The notes below the pieces were generated by a model. That model worked only from the letters and a program-made list of their open reading frames with translations. It was not told the DNA's origin and made no database searches. DNA of 5,574 nucleotides, taken from Alphaproteobacteria bacterium CG11_big_fil_rev_8_21_14_0_20_44_7. GTDB taxonomy: Bacteria; Pseudomonadota; Alphaproteobacteria; Rickettsiales; 21-14-0-20-44-7. The stretch is taken from assembly GCA_002787615.1 (NCBI GenBank), contig PCXJ01000099.1, forward strand, positions 1 to 5,574, in the 5' to 3' direction. Both the position numbers and the translations under genes were made by a program. Position 1 is the stretch's first letter. Every line of letters starts with the position of its first letter. Shown here piece by piece: positions 1-5,574 of the stretch.

Positions 1-646
1 GTGGTTTCCAATTCATTGCGTAATGAATCATATTCTGACGGAAAGTGTTTGTTAAATGGTCATCGCCACGAATAACGTGGGTAATGTTCATATCATGATC
101 ATCTACCACTACAGCTAACATATATGTCGGCGTGCCATCGGAGCGGAGTAGAACCATATCATCCAGCTCTTCTGCCTTAACGGTAATTTCACCCTGTATC
201 AAATCGCGGATTTTGACTTCACCGGAATCAGGCGCGCGGAGGCGAACTACATACTCCCCGCTGCCGCTTTTGCCATCACGATATGGGCTGCGGAATTTTT
301 TATGCGGGTTTTCTTCACGCCATTTGGTCAACTCATCAGCAGTCACATAGCATTTATAGGCCTTACCATTAGCGATTAATTGCTCAGCAACTTCTGCATG
401 GCGTGGTGAGTTTTTAAACTGATATACGGGAGCTTCATCGGGAGATAAGCCCATCCACTCCATGCCACGCAAGATTGCGTCAATAGCTTCCTGAGTAGAA
501 CGCTCACGGTCTGTATCTTCAATACGCAGCAGGAATTTGCCACCCATATTTCGGGCAAACAGATAGTTGAATAATGCAGTACGCGCACCGCCAATATGCA
601 AATATCCGGTGGGAGAAGGAGCGAATCTGGTTATAATTTCTGTCAT
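1..646 (-). CDS. gltX: Glutamyl-tRNA synthetase, N-terminal 215 residues (runs off the window)
   Basis: Charges tRNA-Glu (and, in species relying on GatCAB, often tRNA-Gln) with glutamate in the cytoplasm. Translating the minus strand from the ATG at 646-644 gives an open frame to the window edge. It begins [14 protein letters not shown] and carries the class I 'HIGH' motif in the usual GluRS form HIGG (residues 17-20), then RIEDTD (41-46) and the conserved stretch [20 protein letters not shown] (181-200). The KMSK loop and the anticodon-binding domain would lie beyond base 1. The start is fixed by an ATGA overlap with the recG stop codon. A GGAG lies 14 nt upstream inside recG, too far for a strong ribosome binding site, so translation is probably coupled to recG. 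Cys99 is the only cysteine in the region where E. coli-type GluRS binds zinc, so the zinc site is probably absent. Family assignment is secure; discriminating versus non-discriminating type cannot be told from this part. Confidence 0.96.
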   Translation of the reverse strand, partial: MTEIITRFAPSPTGYLHIGGARTALFNYLFARNMGGKFLLRIEDTDRERSTQEAIDAILRGMEWMGLSPDEAPVYQFKNSPRHAEVAEQLIANGKAYKCYVTADELTKWREENPHKKFRSPYRDGKSGSGEYVVRLRAPDSGEVKIRDLIQGEITVKAEELDDMVLLRSDGTPTYMLAVVVDDHDMNITHVIRGDDHLTNTFRQNMIHYAMNWKP

Positions 647-2820
647 CCAGCGCTTATATACTCCATTGTTTCATCATATTCAAACAAAGATAATAATAAT
701 CGCAAGTTTTTGCCGCGCGCGCTCAGCAGTTTTGGGTCGGATTGCAAAATCTTGCGCGCCTCTTCCCGCGCTTGGAATAAATCTTCCTGTTGTTCGGGCA
801 TTTCGGCAAATTTAAATTCCTTGAAGCCACTTTGTCTTGTGCCCATAATTTCCCCTGCGCCACGGATTTTCAAATCCTCTTCAGCAATTTTAAATCCATC
901 ATTATATTTCTTCATAACCTTAAGCCGCTCTTCCGAAGCTTGCCCCAGCTTGCCCGCATATAACAAAATGCAGGTGGATTTCTTGTCGCCGCGTCCAACC
1001 CGCCCGCGCAACTGGTGAAGCTGCGAGAGCCCAAAACGCTCTGCATGTTCGATAAACATTATCGTTGCATCGCGCACATCAATTCCCACTTCAATAACGG
1101 TTGTAGCAATTAATAATTGATGCTCCCCATTGATGAACTTCTGCAAAACTTCGTTTTTTTGTTGTTCCTTCATTTTTCCGTGCACTAAGCCAACTTTATT
1201 GCCGAAAATCTTACTGAAGAATTTGTACCTTTCCTCTGCGGCAGCTAAGTCGGTTTTTTCAGACTCGCTAACCAACGGGCAAATCCAGAAGATTTTCTCA
1301 CCGTTGGAAATTGCGCGTCTAAGAGCCGATATGATTTTGTCATTACCCCCCTCAATCCCCCCTATAAGGGGGGAGGTTTTTCGTGTGTCCCCCTCCTCAT
1401 AGGAAGGGTTAGAGAAGTCTTTGTATTTCCCCTCCTTATAGGAGGGGTTAGGGGAGGTTGTACTTTGATTGAAAGGCATAACCAGAGTTTCAATCGGCAA
1501 TCTTTCGGCAGGCTTTTCAGTTATGCGGGAAATATCCATTTCTCCGAAAAAAGCAATTGTCAGAGTGCGCGGAATCGGCGTTGCCGTCATCAACAAGATA
1601 TGTGCCTGCTCATTTTTCTGCGAAAGTTTGAGGCGCTGCAAAACTCCAAACCGATGCTGCTCATCAATTACAATCAAGCCCAAATCGGCAAACTCTACCC
1701 AATCCTGAAACAAGGCGTGCGTGCCCACCAATATATCAATCTCGCCGCTTTTTAGATTTTTTAAAATATCTGCGCGTTTTGCGCCCTTTTCATTTCCCGT
1801 CAATAATTCTGTGCGGATATCTAAGTTTTGGGTGACGGATTTAATCCAATTGAGCTGCTGGGTTGCCAGCAAAGTTGTCGGCATCATCAAAACCGCCTGC
1901 TTCTTATTTGCTACCGCCGCGACCATAGCCACTAATGCCACTGCAGTTTTACCGCAGCCAACATCCCCTTGCAACAAACGAAACATCCTATTGCCGCTTT
2001 GCATATCGGTGAATATTTCGTCTATCGCCTTATCTTGCCCGCTTGTCAGCTTGAAGGGTAGGGCAGTTATTAATTTTTCTATTAAATTTTCTTGCCTAGG
2101 TTGAATCTTTGCGCCGGATTTTTTAGTAGTTTGCTGATAAACCAGCCCTTGCGCTAATTGCCCTGCCAGCAATTCGTCATAAGCTAAACGCTGCAAGCTC
2201 CCTTCTATATCATCTTCGTTTTCTGGGGAATGGAGTTCTAGCAGGGCATCCTTAAAACCTAATTGCGGAGAATCCTGCCATTCAGGCAAATCGGGCAGGG
2301 TGGCCAAAGATTGCGAAATTGTCGCCCGAATCTTCTTTTGCGTAATTCCTGCGCTTAGCGGATATTGCGGTTCAAGCCGCAAAACTTTCTCTCTATCTTC
2401 AGGCTTAGCGATTATATCAGGATGGGAAATTTGCTTTTGCTCGCCAAAGTTTTCCACCACACCGCTAACAATTCTTTTTTCGCCAACTGGCAGGCTCTTT
2501 AACAATGAATCAGGATAAGCATGGAAAAATACGAGATTTAGGAAACCGCTCTCATTACGGCATAAAACCCGATATGGCAGCCCTTTTTTGGGAGGCGGTT
2601 TATGTTGCTCAATTTCAACTTCAAAGCTGGCGATTTCTCCTTCCGGCGCGGTCATAATCGGCGGGCAAATCCTGCGGTCAATAAATGAGGTTGGTTTTAA
2701 GGAAAGCAAATCCCAAACCTTATGCCCGCAAAGTTTTTCAAACCGCTTTGACAGGGCAGGGCCAATGCCTTTTAGATATTGCAAATCGGTAAATAGTGGA
2801 TATAGCAAATTTGGGCGCAT
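643..2820 (-). CDS. recG: ATP-dependent DNA helicase RecG, with an in-frame repeat insertion
   Basis: Superfamily 2 DNA translocase that remodels stalled replication forks and branched recombination intermediates such as Holliday junctions. The 725 residues show, in order: an N-terminal helix-hairpin-helix-like stretch ([13 protein letters not shown], 15-27), the wedge/OB domain (about 60-150), Walker A GDVGCGKT (285-292), Walker B DEQH (386-389), motif [11 protein letters not shown] (412-419), motif [11 protein letters not shown] (603-611), and the RecG-type TRQSGF segment (661-666) used for coupling to duplex DNA. All key residues are intact. Residues 454-493 are a translated repeat cluster between the two helicase lobes; without it the length, about 685, matches the usual 680-700. 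The ATG at 2820 is the only likely start because an in-frame TGA lies seven codons upstream. No Shine-Dalgarno is visible before it. It follows the PAS/GGDEF-like gene by 28 bp and overlaps gltX by 4 bp. Confidence 0.97.
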   Translation of the reverse strand: MRPNLLYPLFTDLQYLKGIGPALSKRFEKLCGHKVWDLLSLKPTSFIDRRICPPIMTAPEGEIASFEVEIEQHKPPPKKGLPYRVLCRNESGFLNLVFFHAYPDSLLKSLPVGEKRIVSGVVENFGEQKQISHPDIIAKPEDREKVLRLEPQYPLSAGITQKKIRATISQSLATLPDLPEWQDSPQLGFKDALLELHSPENEDDIEGSLQRLAYDELLAGQLAQGLVYQQTTKKSGAKIQPRQENLIEKLITALPFKLTSGQDKAIDEIFTDMQSGNRMFRLLQGDVGCGKTAVALVAMVAAVANKKQAVLMMPTTLLATQQLNWIKSVTQNLDIRTELLTGNEKGAKRADILKNLKSGEIDILVGTHALFQDWVEFADLGLIVIDEQHRFGVLQRLKLSQKNEQAHILLMTATPIPRTLTIAFFGEMDISRITEKPAERLPIETLVMPFNQSTTSPNPSYKEGKYKDFSNPSYEEGDTRKTSPLIGGIEGGNDKIISALRRAISNGEKIFWICPLVSESEKTDLAAAEERYKFFSKIFGNKVGLVHGKMKEQQKNEVLQKFINGEHQLLIATTVIEVGIDVRDATIMFIEHAERFGLSQLHQLRGRVGRGDKKSTCILLYAGKLGQASEERLKVMKKYNDGFKIAEEDLKIRGAGEIMGTRQSGFKEFKFAEMPEQQEDLFQAREEARKILQSDPKLLSARGKNLRLLLSLFEYDETMEYISAG
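1346..1376 (-). repeat. Palindromic repeat unit A (inverted orientation)
   Basis: Six C (1357-1362), then TATAA, then six G (1368-1373) form a hairpin with 7-bp arms and an ATA loop. Its reverse complement aligns with the unit at 1428-1458 through the core and the GATTGAGGGG-like tail. It is read in recG as [10 protein letters not shown] (residues 483-492). Confidence 0.85.
1389..1418 (+). repeat. Palindromic repeat unit B (degenerate, direct)
   Basis: This matches the 1428-1458 unit at 24 of 31 aligned positions with an offset of 39 bp. The hairpin arms 1390-1397 and 1401-1408 pair except for one mismatch (C1393/A1405). It is read on the minus strand as SNPSYEEG (residues 470-477). It is the most decayed of the three copies. 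Confidence 0.8.
1428..1458 (+). repeat. Palindromic repeat unit C (best preserved, direct)
   Basis: CCCCTCCT (1429-1436) pairs perfectly with AGGAGGGG (1440-1447) around a TAT loop, followed by a TTAGGGGAGG tail. It is read on the minus strand as [10 protein letters not shown] (residues 455-464). It is the same family as units A and B. Confidence 0.87.
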
Positions 2821-2826
2821 ATGCCC

Positions 2827-2854
2827 ATTATACGCTATGATTCAATTTTTACAA
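2827..2854 (-). promoter_or_regulatory. Candidate recG promoter, possibly giving a leaderless transcript
   Basis: On the minus strand a perfect TATAAT (2832-2827) lies 16 bp downstream of TTGTAA (2854-2849), which matches four of six bases of TTGACA. Initiation about 7 nt beyond the -10 would fall at or next to the recG ATG at 2820, and no Shine-Dalgarno precedes that ATG. The -35 overlaps the last codon and stop of the upstream PAS gene. Read-through from that gene is also likely given the 28-bp gap, so this could be an internal operon promoter. It is judged by eye only. Confidence 0.4.
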
Positions 2855-3787
2855 AGATTCTGCGAGTGATTTGAGTTGGTCTTCAACTGGTTCTGAAGCG
2901 CAAATTGCTCTGAATTCAACATTTGATTCAATTTCAATCAGGTGAGTTTTGCTATCAATAGTGATTTCAAACTTGTTATTTTCCAAACTTCTTCTCAACC
3001 TATTCACCGGAACTGCCGTGTTTTTACTTGGCGTTTCGGTTAGGACAATAGCAAAAACTCCGTCTTCATAAACACCAACAATATCCTGCTCGCGCTTATT
3101 AGACACAATTTTATCAGCTACATGTTTGAGAGTTTCCTTCCTGCAAACATCGCCGCATTTCGCAGTGATATTATCTAAATTTGAGATTTTTAGCATTGCT
3201 ATTGAAGATTCAAATCCAGTCTTATCGGAATAAAATGCCACCATTTCCAAATCTTTCACCAGAGATTTCTTCGCAATCAAGCCGGTAGCCGCATCAAATA
3301 TTTCATCCCCACGCAGATTATTGCGATATTCCTCACGGTTTTGCTCAATATTTTCAATCAAACTATCATCATTCAGAACTAACTGAAAGCGTGGCAATTC
3401 ATGGGTTGAAAGGCTTCTGATAATCCGCAAGCGAAGTGGCAGCACATCGCCGGAATGTGTTTTCATCCGAAAGCGGCGAGTGCGTTTCAGCACTTCATCG
3501 AGATTTTTGCCATTTTGTGCAAATTCAATATATTCTTCAATATCTTCCTTGGCATGGTCACAAAGAAAATCACGCAAATCATGGTCTATCAATAATTCCT
3601 GCGGGTAGCCAAGCATATCAATCGCGGTCATATTTGCCGCCTCAATTTTCAAAGTTTTAGCCAGATTATCCTGCGTAACTATGATGATTCCGTCATTGAA
3701 GCGTTGCGCTTTCGTGGAAGAGGCTGGTTTTTTCGGAAGCGATGCCTCTTTAGCTTTTGTTATAAATCCAAACATATTTCTTGCCAC
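2849..3787 (-). CDS. PAS domain protein with a degenerate, probably inactive GGDEF domain
   Basis: A 312-residue soluble protein with no membrane segment or signal peptide. A Lys/Ser-rich N-terminus (about 1-30) is followed by a PAS-like domain (about 33-140; e.g. AANMTAIDMLGYP at 50-62), a charged linker (145-160), and a GGDEF-fold domain (about 163-275). The last is recognised from DAATGL (165-170, for the usual DxLTGL) and from VYEDGVFAIVL (239-249), which aligns with the family's RYGGDEFAILL. The GGDEF signature has become EDGVF, and the metal-binding Asp of the DIDxFK strand is replaced (KISNLD, 200-205), so diguanylate cyclase activity is unlikely. It may be a sensory pseudoenzyme or a nucleotide-responsive adaptor; the ligand is unknown. 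The start is uncertain: GTG at 3787 has AAAGG 8 nt upstream, while ATG at 3775 (MFGFITK) has GGTGG 8 nt upstream. It probably shares a transcript with recG. Confidence 0.82.
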   Translation of the reverse strand: MARNMFGFITKAKEASLPKKPASSTKAQRFNDGIIIVTQDNLAKTLKIEAANMTAIDMLGYPQELLIDHDLRDFLCDHAKEDIEEYIEFAQNGKNLDEVLKRTRRFRMKTHSGDVLPLRLRIIRSLSTHELPRFQLVLNDDSLIENIEQNREEYRNNLRGDEIFDAATGLIAKKSLVKDLEMVAFYSDKTGFESSIAMLKISNLDNITAKCGDVCRKETLKHVADKIVSNKREQDIVGVYEDGVFAIVLTETPSKNTAVPVNRLRRSLENNKFEITIDSKTHLIEIESNVEFRAICASEPVEDQLKSLAESL

Positions 3788-3807
3788 CCATTTAACCTTT
3801 CTATACT
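3781..3807 (+). promoter_or_regulatory. Candidate promoter of the sdhE-bioC-bioD unit
   Basis: TTGCCA (3781-3786, five of six matches to TTGACA) and TATACT (3802-3807, five of six to TATAAT) are separated by 15 bp, shorter than ideal. Initiation near 3814 would leave a leader of about 27 nt before the ATG at 3842. The -35 overlaps the start of the divergent PAS gene. No BirA-type operator palindrome was recognised here. Confidence 0.35.
3796..3800 (-). promoter_or_regulatory. Ribosome binding site candidate for the PAS/GGDEF-like gene
   Basis: AAAGG on the minus strand ends 8 nt before the GTG at 3787 and supports that start. A competing GGTGG (3788-3784) sits 8 nt before the ATG at 3775, so the sequence does not settle which start is used; the difference is four residues. 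Confidence 0.45.
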
Positions 3808-3834
3808 TATATTCTACCTGTTATTCACTAAGAA
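3806..3834 (-). promoter_or_regulatory. Candidate promoter of the PAS/GGDEF-like gene
   Basis: On the minus strand TATAAG (3811-3806, five of six matches) follows a weak TTCTTA (3834-3829) at 17 bp. Its -10 box overlaps the plus-strand TATACT by two bases, so the two divergent promoters would compete for polymerase. The weak -35 makes this tentative. Confidence 0.28.
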
Positions 3835-3841
3835 AGAGTTA

Positions 3842-4129
3842 ATGTTAGTTATGAACCAAGCATTTAAGAGAAAGCTGTTTTTCCGAAGTAAAAATCGCGG
3901 ATGTAAGGAAACCGACATTCTCCTCGGCAAATTTGCCGATAATATGCTAAATGCTCTGCCAGATGATGAAGTTATGCTCTATGCTGAATTCCTCGATGAA
4001 GATGACGGGGATATCTATAAATGGCTAACAGGAACGCTACAACTACCTGAAAAATATAATAATTCTCTAGGACGCAAGATTCTGGGGTTTGATTTCCACA
4101 AAGACCATAAAGATACTAAATGCAATTAG
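3842..4129 (+). CDS. sdhE: FAD assembly factor SdhE (succinate dehydrogenase assembly factor 2 family)
   Basis: A small cytoplasmic protein of 95 residues, within the family's usual 80-100. Members promote covalent attachment of FAD to the SdhA subunit of succinate dehydrogenase, and to fumarate reductase where present. The diagnostic RGxxE motif is seen as RGCKE (19-23) in FRSKNRGCKETDILLGKFAD, followed by an acidic stretch (LDEDDGDIY, 51-59) and the conserved W-x-x-G as YKWLTG (59-64). Two starts are possible: ATG 3842, three bases after AGAAAGAG, or ATG 3851 (MNQAFKRK), 12 bases after it. I chose the first, with little to separate them. The open frame extends back to 3704, but that part overlaps the divergent gene and lacks family similarity. 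It is transcribed divergently from the recG side and overlaps bioC by 10 bp. Confidence 0.9.
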   Translation: MLVMNQAFKRKLFFRSKNRGCKETDILLGKFADNMLNALPDDEVMLYAEFLDEDDGDIYKWLTGTLQLPEKYNNSLGRKILGFDFHKDHKDTKCN

Positions 4130-4857
4130 ATAAAGTCAAAATACAGAAGAACTTTGACCGTTATGCGAGCTTGTATGACGAAAATTCACGCCTGCAAAAA
4201 CGCGTTGCGATGGAATTATGCAGCCGCGCCAAATTTCGCGGAAAAGTGCTGGATATCGGCGCTGGTACAGGATTTATTAAAAATCATACAGGTTGGGACA
4301 TTACGAATCTGGATATTTCACCAAAAATGTGCGAATTAGCAGGTGAGGGGGCAATTTGCGCTGATGCAGCCGCAATTCCTCTGCCGGATGAGAGCTTTGA
4401 TAATGTAATCTCATCCCTGACAATTCAATGGATTAGCGACTTACGTCCGGTTGCCGAAGAGATAAAACGCCTATTAAAACCAAATGGTAATTTCGCAATT
4501 TCAACCTTTGTAAATGGCAGTTTGGAGGAGTTAAAATCATCTTTTTCATTTTTGGATAATTCCGAACATGTCCTTGAATTTGAATCACCTCTGCGTTTAT
4601 TTGCCGTATTAAAACAGGCTGGCTTCCATAACATCACCATGCATTCGCAAAATATTACCTATCACTACAACTCGGTGCGGGAAATCCTAAATTCAATGAA
4701 ATATATCGGCGCTAGCTATCAAAATGAGAGCATGCCCAAGGGATTGCGCGGAAAGCAATATTTTGAGAAATTAGAAAATGTTTATCGTGCTAAGTATGAA
4801 AAAAACGCTAAGCTACCCGTAAGCTGGGTGGTGTCATATATCACCGGAAAGAAATAG
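4120..4857 (+). CDS. bioC: Malonyl-[acyl-carrier protein] O-methyltransferase BioC
   Basis: A class I SAM-dependent methyltransferase of 245 residues. BioC methylates the free carboxyl of malonyl-ACP so that fatty acid synthesis can elongate it to pimeloyl-ACP methyl ester, the first committed step of the BioC-BioH route to biotin. Seen here: an N-terminal FDRYASLYDENSRLQ (12-26), SAM motif I VLDIGAGTGF (43-52), the acidic end of strand 2 in LDIS (Asp65), the motif II region ADAAAIPLPD (81-90), IQW (102-104), LLKPNG (118-123), the BioC-typical NGSLEEL (132-138), and a C-terminal REILNSMKYIGA (187-198). The methyltransferase fold is certain. The BioC assignment rests on these motifs plus bioD following 11 bp downstream. 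The start overlaps the end of sdhE by 10 bp in another frame and has only a weak ribosome binding site, suggesting coupling. No BioH-like esterase is in the window. Confidence 0.87.
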   Translation: MQLDKVKIQKNFDRYASLYDENSRLQKRVAMELCSRAKFRGKVLDIGAGTGFIKNHTGWDITNLDISPKMCELAGEGAICADAAAIPLPDESFDNVISSLTIQWISDLRPVAEEIKRLLKPNGNFAISTFVNGSLEELKSSFSFLDNSEHVLEFESPLRLFAVLKQAGFHNITMHSQNITYHYNSVREILNSMKYIGASYQNESMPKGLRGKQYFEKLENVYRAKYEKNAKLPVSWVVSYITGKK

Positions 4858-4868
4858 ATACTGGATTT

Positions 4869-5531
4869 ATGAAAAAATATATAATCACCGCCACCGGAAC
4901 TGAAATCGGCAAAACTCTGATAACCGCAGCCCTCGCTCACCAGATCCGCGAAAGGGGTGATGAAGTCGCAGCAATTAAGCCCATCATTAGCGGCTATCAA
5001 GTCGGTAAAACCAACGATACGGAAATCCTCATAAAAGCGCAAGGGCTGCGCGTGAACCAAAAATCTATCCATAATTGCTCACCGTGGCGTTTCATCGCTC
5101 CGATTTCGGCAGATGTTGCAGCGCGCTATCAAGGCCAACAAGTGAATTTTGATGAACTTGCCAAATTCTGCAATGATACTGCGACCAATTCCCGCTATCT
5201 GTTGATTGAAGGTGTAGGCGGGGTGATGTCCCCCCTCACAAACTCAGAGACGATTATTGATTTAATCCCGCGAGTAAAAGCCGGAGTTTTACTGGTAGCA
5301 GGCAGCTATCTGGGGAGCATTAGCCACACATTAACCGCAATTGCAGTATTAAAAGCAAAAGGCATCAGCAATATCAAAATTGTTATTTCAGAATCGCCCG
5401 AAAATGCTATGCCGATTGAAGAAACGGCGAATTCTATCGCAAGATTCTGTGATTATGAAATTATGGTTGTACCCAGAATTGAAGATGGGGATTATAAATC
5501 AGTGCCCGATATAACTTCGCTTATATTATGA
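4869..5531 (+). CDS. bioD: ATP-dependent dethiobiotin synthetase BioD
   Basis: Forms the ureido ring of dethiobiotin from 7,8-diaminopelargonic acid, CO2 and ATP, the step before biotin synthase. At 220 residues it is typical of this P-loop family. Visible motifs are the Walker A-like GTEIGKT (10-16), the catalytic KPIISG with Lys37 (37-42), EGVGGVMSPL (114-123) with the Mg-binding Glu114, and GSYLGSISHTL (145-155), where most homologues have Asn in place of Ser152. ISESPEN (173-179) corresponds to the nucleobase-binding loop. All expected catalytic residues are present, so the enzyme should be active. It starts 11 bp after bioC with only a short GGA (4863-4865) upstream, consistent with operon translation, and another reading frame begins about 24 bp after its stop. 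Confidence 0.95.
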   Translation: MKKYIITATGTEIGKTLITAALAHQIRERGDEVAAIKPIISGYQVGKTNDTEILIKAQGLRVNQKSIHNCSPWRFIAPISADVAARYQGQQVNFDELAKFCNDTATNSRYLLIEGVGGVMSPLTNSETIIDLIPRVKAGVLLVAGSYLGSISHTLTAIAVLKAKGISNIKIVISESPENAMPIEETANSIARFCDYEIMVVPRIEDGDYKSVPDITSLIL

Positions 5532-5544
5532 TGCACTAAAAATT

Positions 5545-5549
5545 GAGAG
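5545..5549 (+). promoter_or_regulatory. Ribosome binding site before the gene at the right edge
   Basis: GAGAG lies 6 bp before the ATG at 5556 and overlaps the alternative in-frame ATG at 5550, so it favours 5556 as the start. It lies in the 24-bp gap after bioD, with no terminator hairpin between. Confidence 0.5.
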
Positions 5550-5555
5550 ATGGTT

Positions 5556-5574
5556 ATGAGAAATTTTGAAGATA
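5556..5574 (+). CDS. Start of a downstream gene, possibly bioA (only six codons visible)
   Basis: An open frame MRNFED begins 24 bp after the bioD stop, preceded by GAGAG at good spacing, and runs off the window. An in-frame ATG at 5550 would add MV. From the context bioA (adenosylmethionine-8-amino-7-oxononanoate aminotransferase), which makes the substrate of BioD, is the most natural neighbour. The visible residues are too few to identify it, so no symbol is given. Confidence 0.45.

Larger units (their letters stand above)
1342..1461 (-). repeat. In-frame cluster of three palindromic repeats within recG (codons 454-493)
   Basis: A 120-bp segment with strong C-run/G-run blocks, unlike the surrounding recG sequence, encodes about 40 extra residues rich in Pro, Gly, Ser, Glu and Lys. 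It holds three related units of about 30 bp, each with a hairpin centred on TATA: one inverted (1346-1376) and two direct (1389-1418 and 1428-1458). The direct pair is spaced exactly 39 bp (13 codons) apart. The insertion begins just after the lobe-1 end [10 protein letters not shown] and ends just before [12 protein letters not shown], where ordinary RecG continues without a gap. Reading frame and all downstream motifs are kept, so the gene is probably functional and the peptide forms a surface loop. Related G/C-run TATA palindromes occur as dispersed repeats in various bacteria, and Rickettsia has unrelated in-frame palindromic elements. Origin by insertion is my inference. Confidence 0.88.

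Noticed and set aside
376..594. 72-residue minus-strand open frame
   Set aside because: It overlaps gltX in another frame; the gltX frame holds all the conserved synthetase motifs.
596..1018. 140-residue plus-strand open frame antisense to recG
   Set aside because: It mirrors recG codons, shows no recognisable domain and has no ribosome binding site.
1342..1461. CRISPR-like array or transcription terminators
   Set aside because: There are only three units, irregular in orientation and spacing. The hairpins lack a terminal T-run context and lie inside an intact helicase gene, translated in frame.
1342..1461. recG broken by the insertion (pseudogene)
   Set aside because: The frame continues through the repeats, and motif VI and the TRQSGF segment follow intact.
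1721..2104. 127-residue plus-strand open frame antisense to recG, with hydrophobic stretches
   Set aside because: The hydrophobic look comes from reading recG backwards; there is no family similarity or start signal.
3704..3841. Upstream extension of the sdhE reading frame giving a 141-residue protein
   Set aside because: It overlaps the start of the divergent PAS gene, lacks family similarity, and makes SdhE longer than usual; the ATG at 3842 or 3851 fits the family length.
4782..5072. 96-residue minus-strand open frame across the bioC-bioD junction
   Set aside because: It is antisense to two well-supported genes and has no domain or start signal.
1..5574. A new defence, toxin-antitoxin or secretion system
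   Set aside because: Every sizeable open frame is a known housekeeping family or a regulator; no effector, nuclease, transposase or small paired genes are seen.

Overview
The window looks like chromosomal DNA of a moderately AT-rich Gram-negative bacterium, most probably an alphaproteobacterium. The reasons are the style of the proteins, an SdhE-type flavinylation factor placed divergently beside recG (an arrangement I recall from many alphaproteobacteria, where mfd usually follows), and the alphaproteobacterial look of GltX and BioD. I cannot name the genus from sequence alone. Coding density is very high: no gap between genes exceeds about 55 bases. I see no tRNA, rRNA, CRISPR array, transposase or prophage gene.

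Left half, minus strand (read right to left): a PAS protein with a degenerate GGDEF domain (3787 to 2849), then recG (2820 to 643), then the first 215 codons of gltX (646 to the window edge). recG and gltX share an ATGA stop/start overlap, so their translation is probably coupled. recG has no visible Shine-Dalgarno and has a TATAAT box just upstream of its ATG, which raises the possibility of a leaderless start.

Right half, plus strand: sdhE (3842-4129), bioC (4120-4857), bioD (4869-5531), and the first codons of another gene from about 5556 that could be bioA. sdhE and bioC overlap by 10 bp and bioC and bioD are 11 bp apart, so these form one transcription unit. It links a flavoprotein assembly factor to the first (BioC) and penultimate (BioD) dedicated steps of biotin synthesis. 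The two halves diverge from a 54-bp spacer holding candidate promoters on both strands.

The most unusual feature lies inside recG. Codons 454-493, in the linker between the two RecA-like helicase lobes, consist of three copies of a GC-rich palindromic repeat of about 30 bp. Two copies are direct and one inverted, and all are translated in frame ([27 protein letters not shown]). This resembles the in-frame protein-coding palindromic repeats known from Rickettsia, but with a different sequence. Apart from this the window is ordinary housekeeping content, and I see no evidence for a new multi-gene system.
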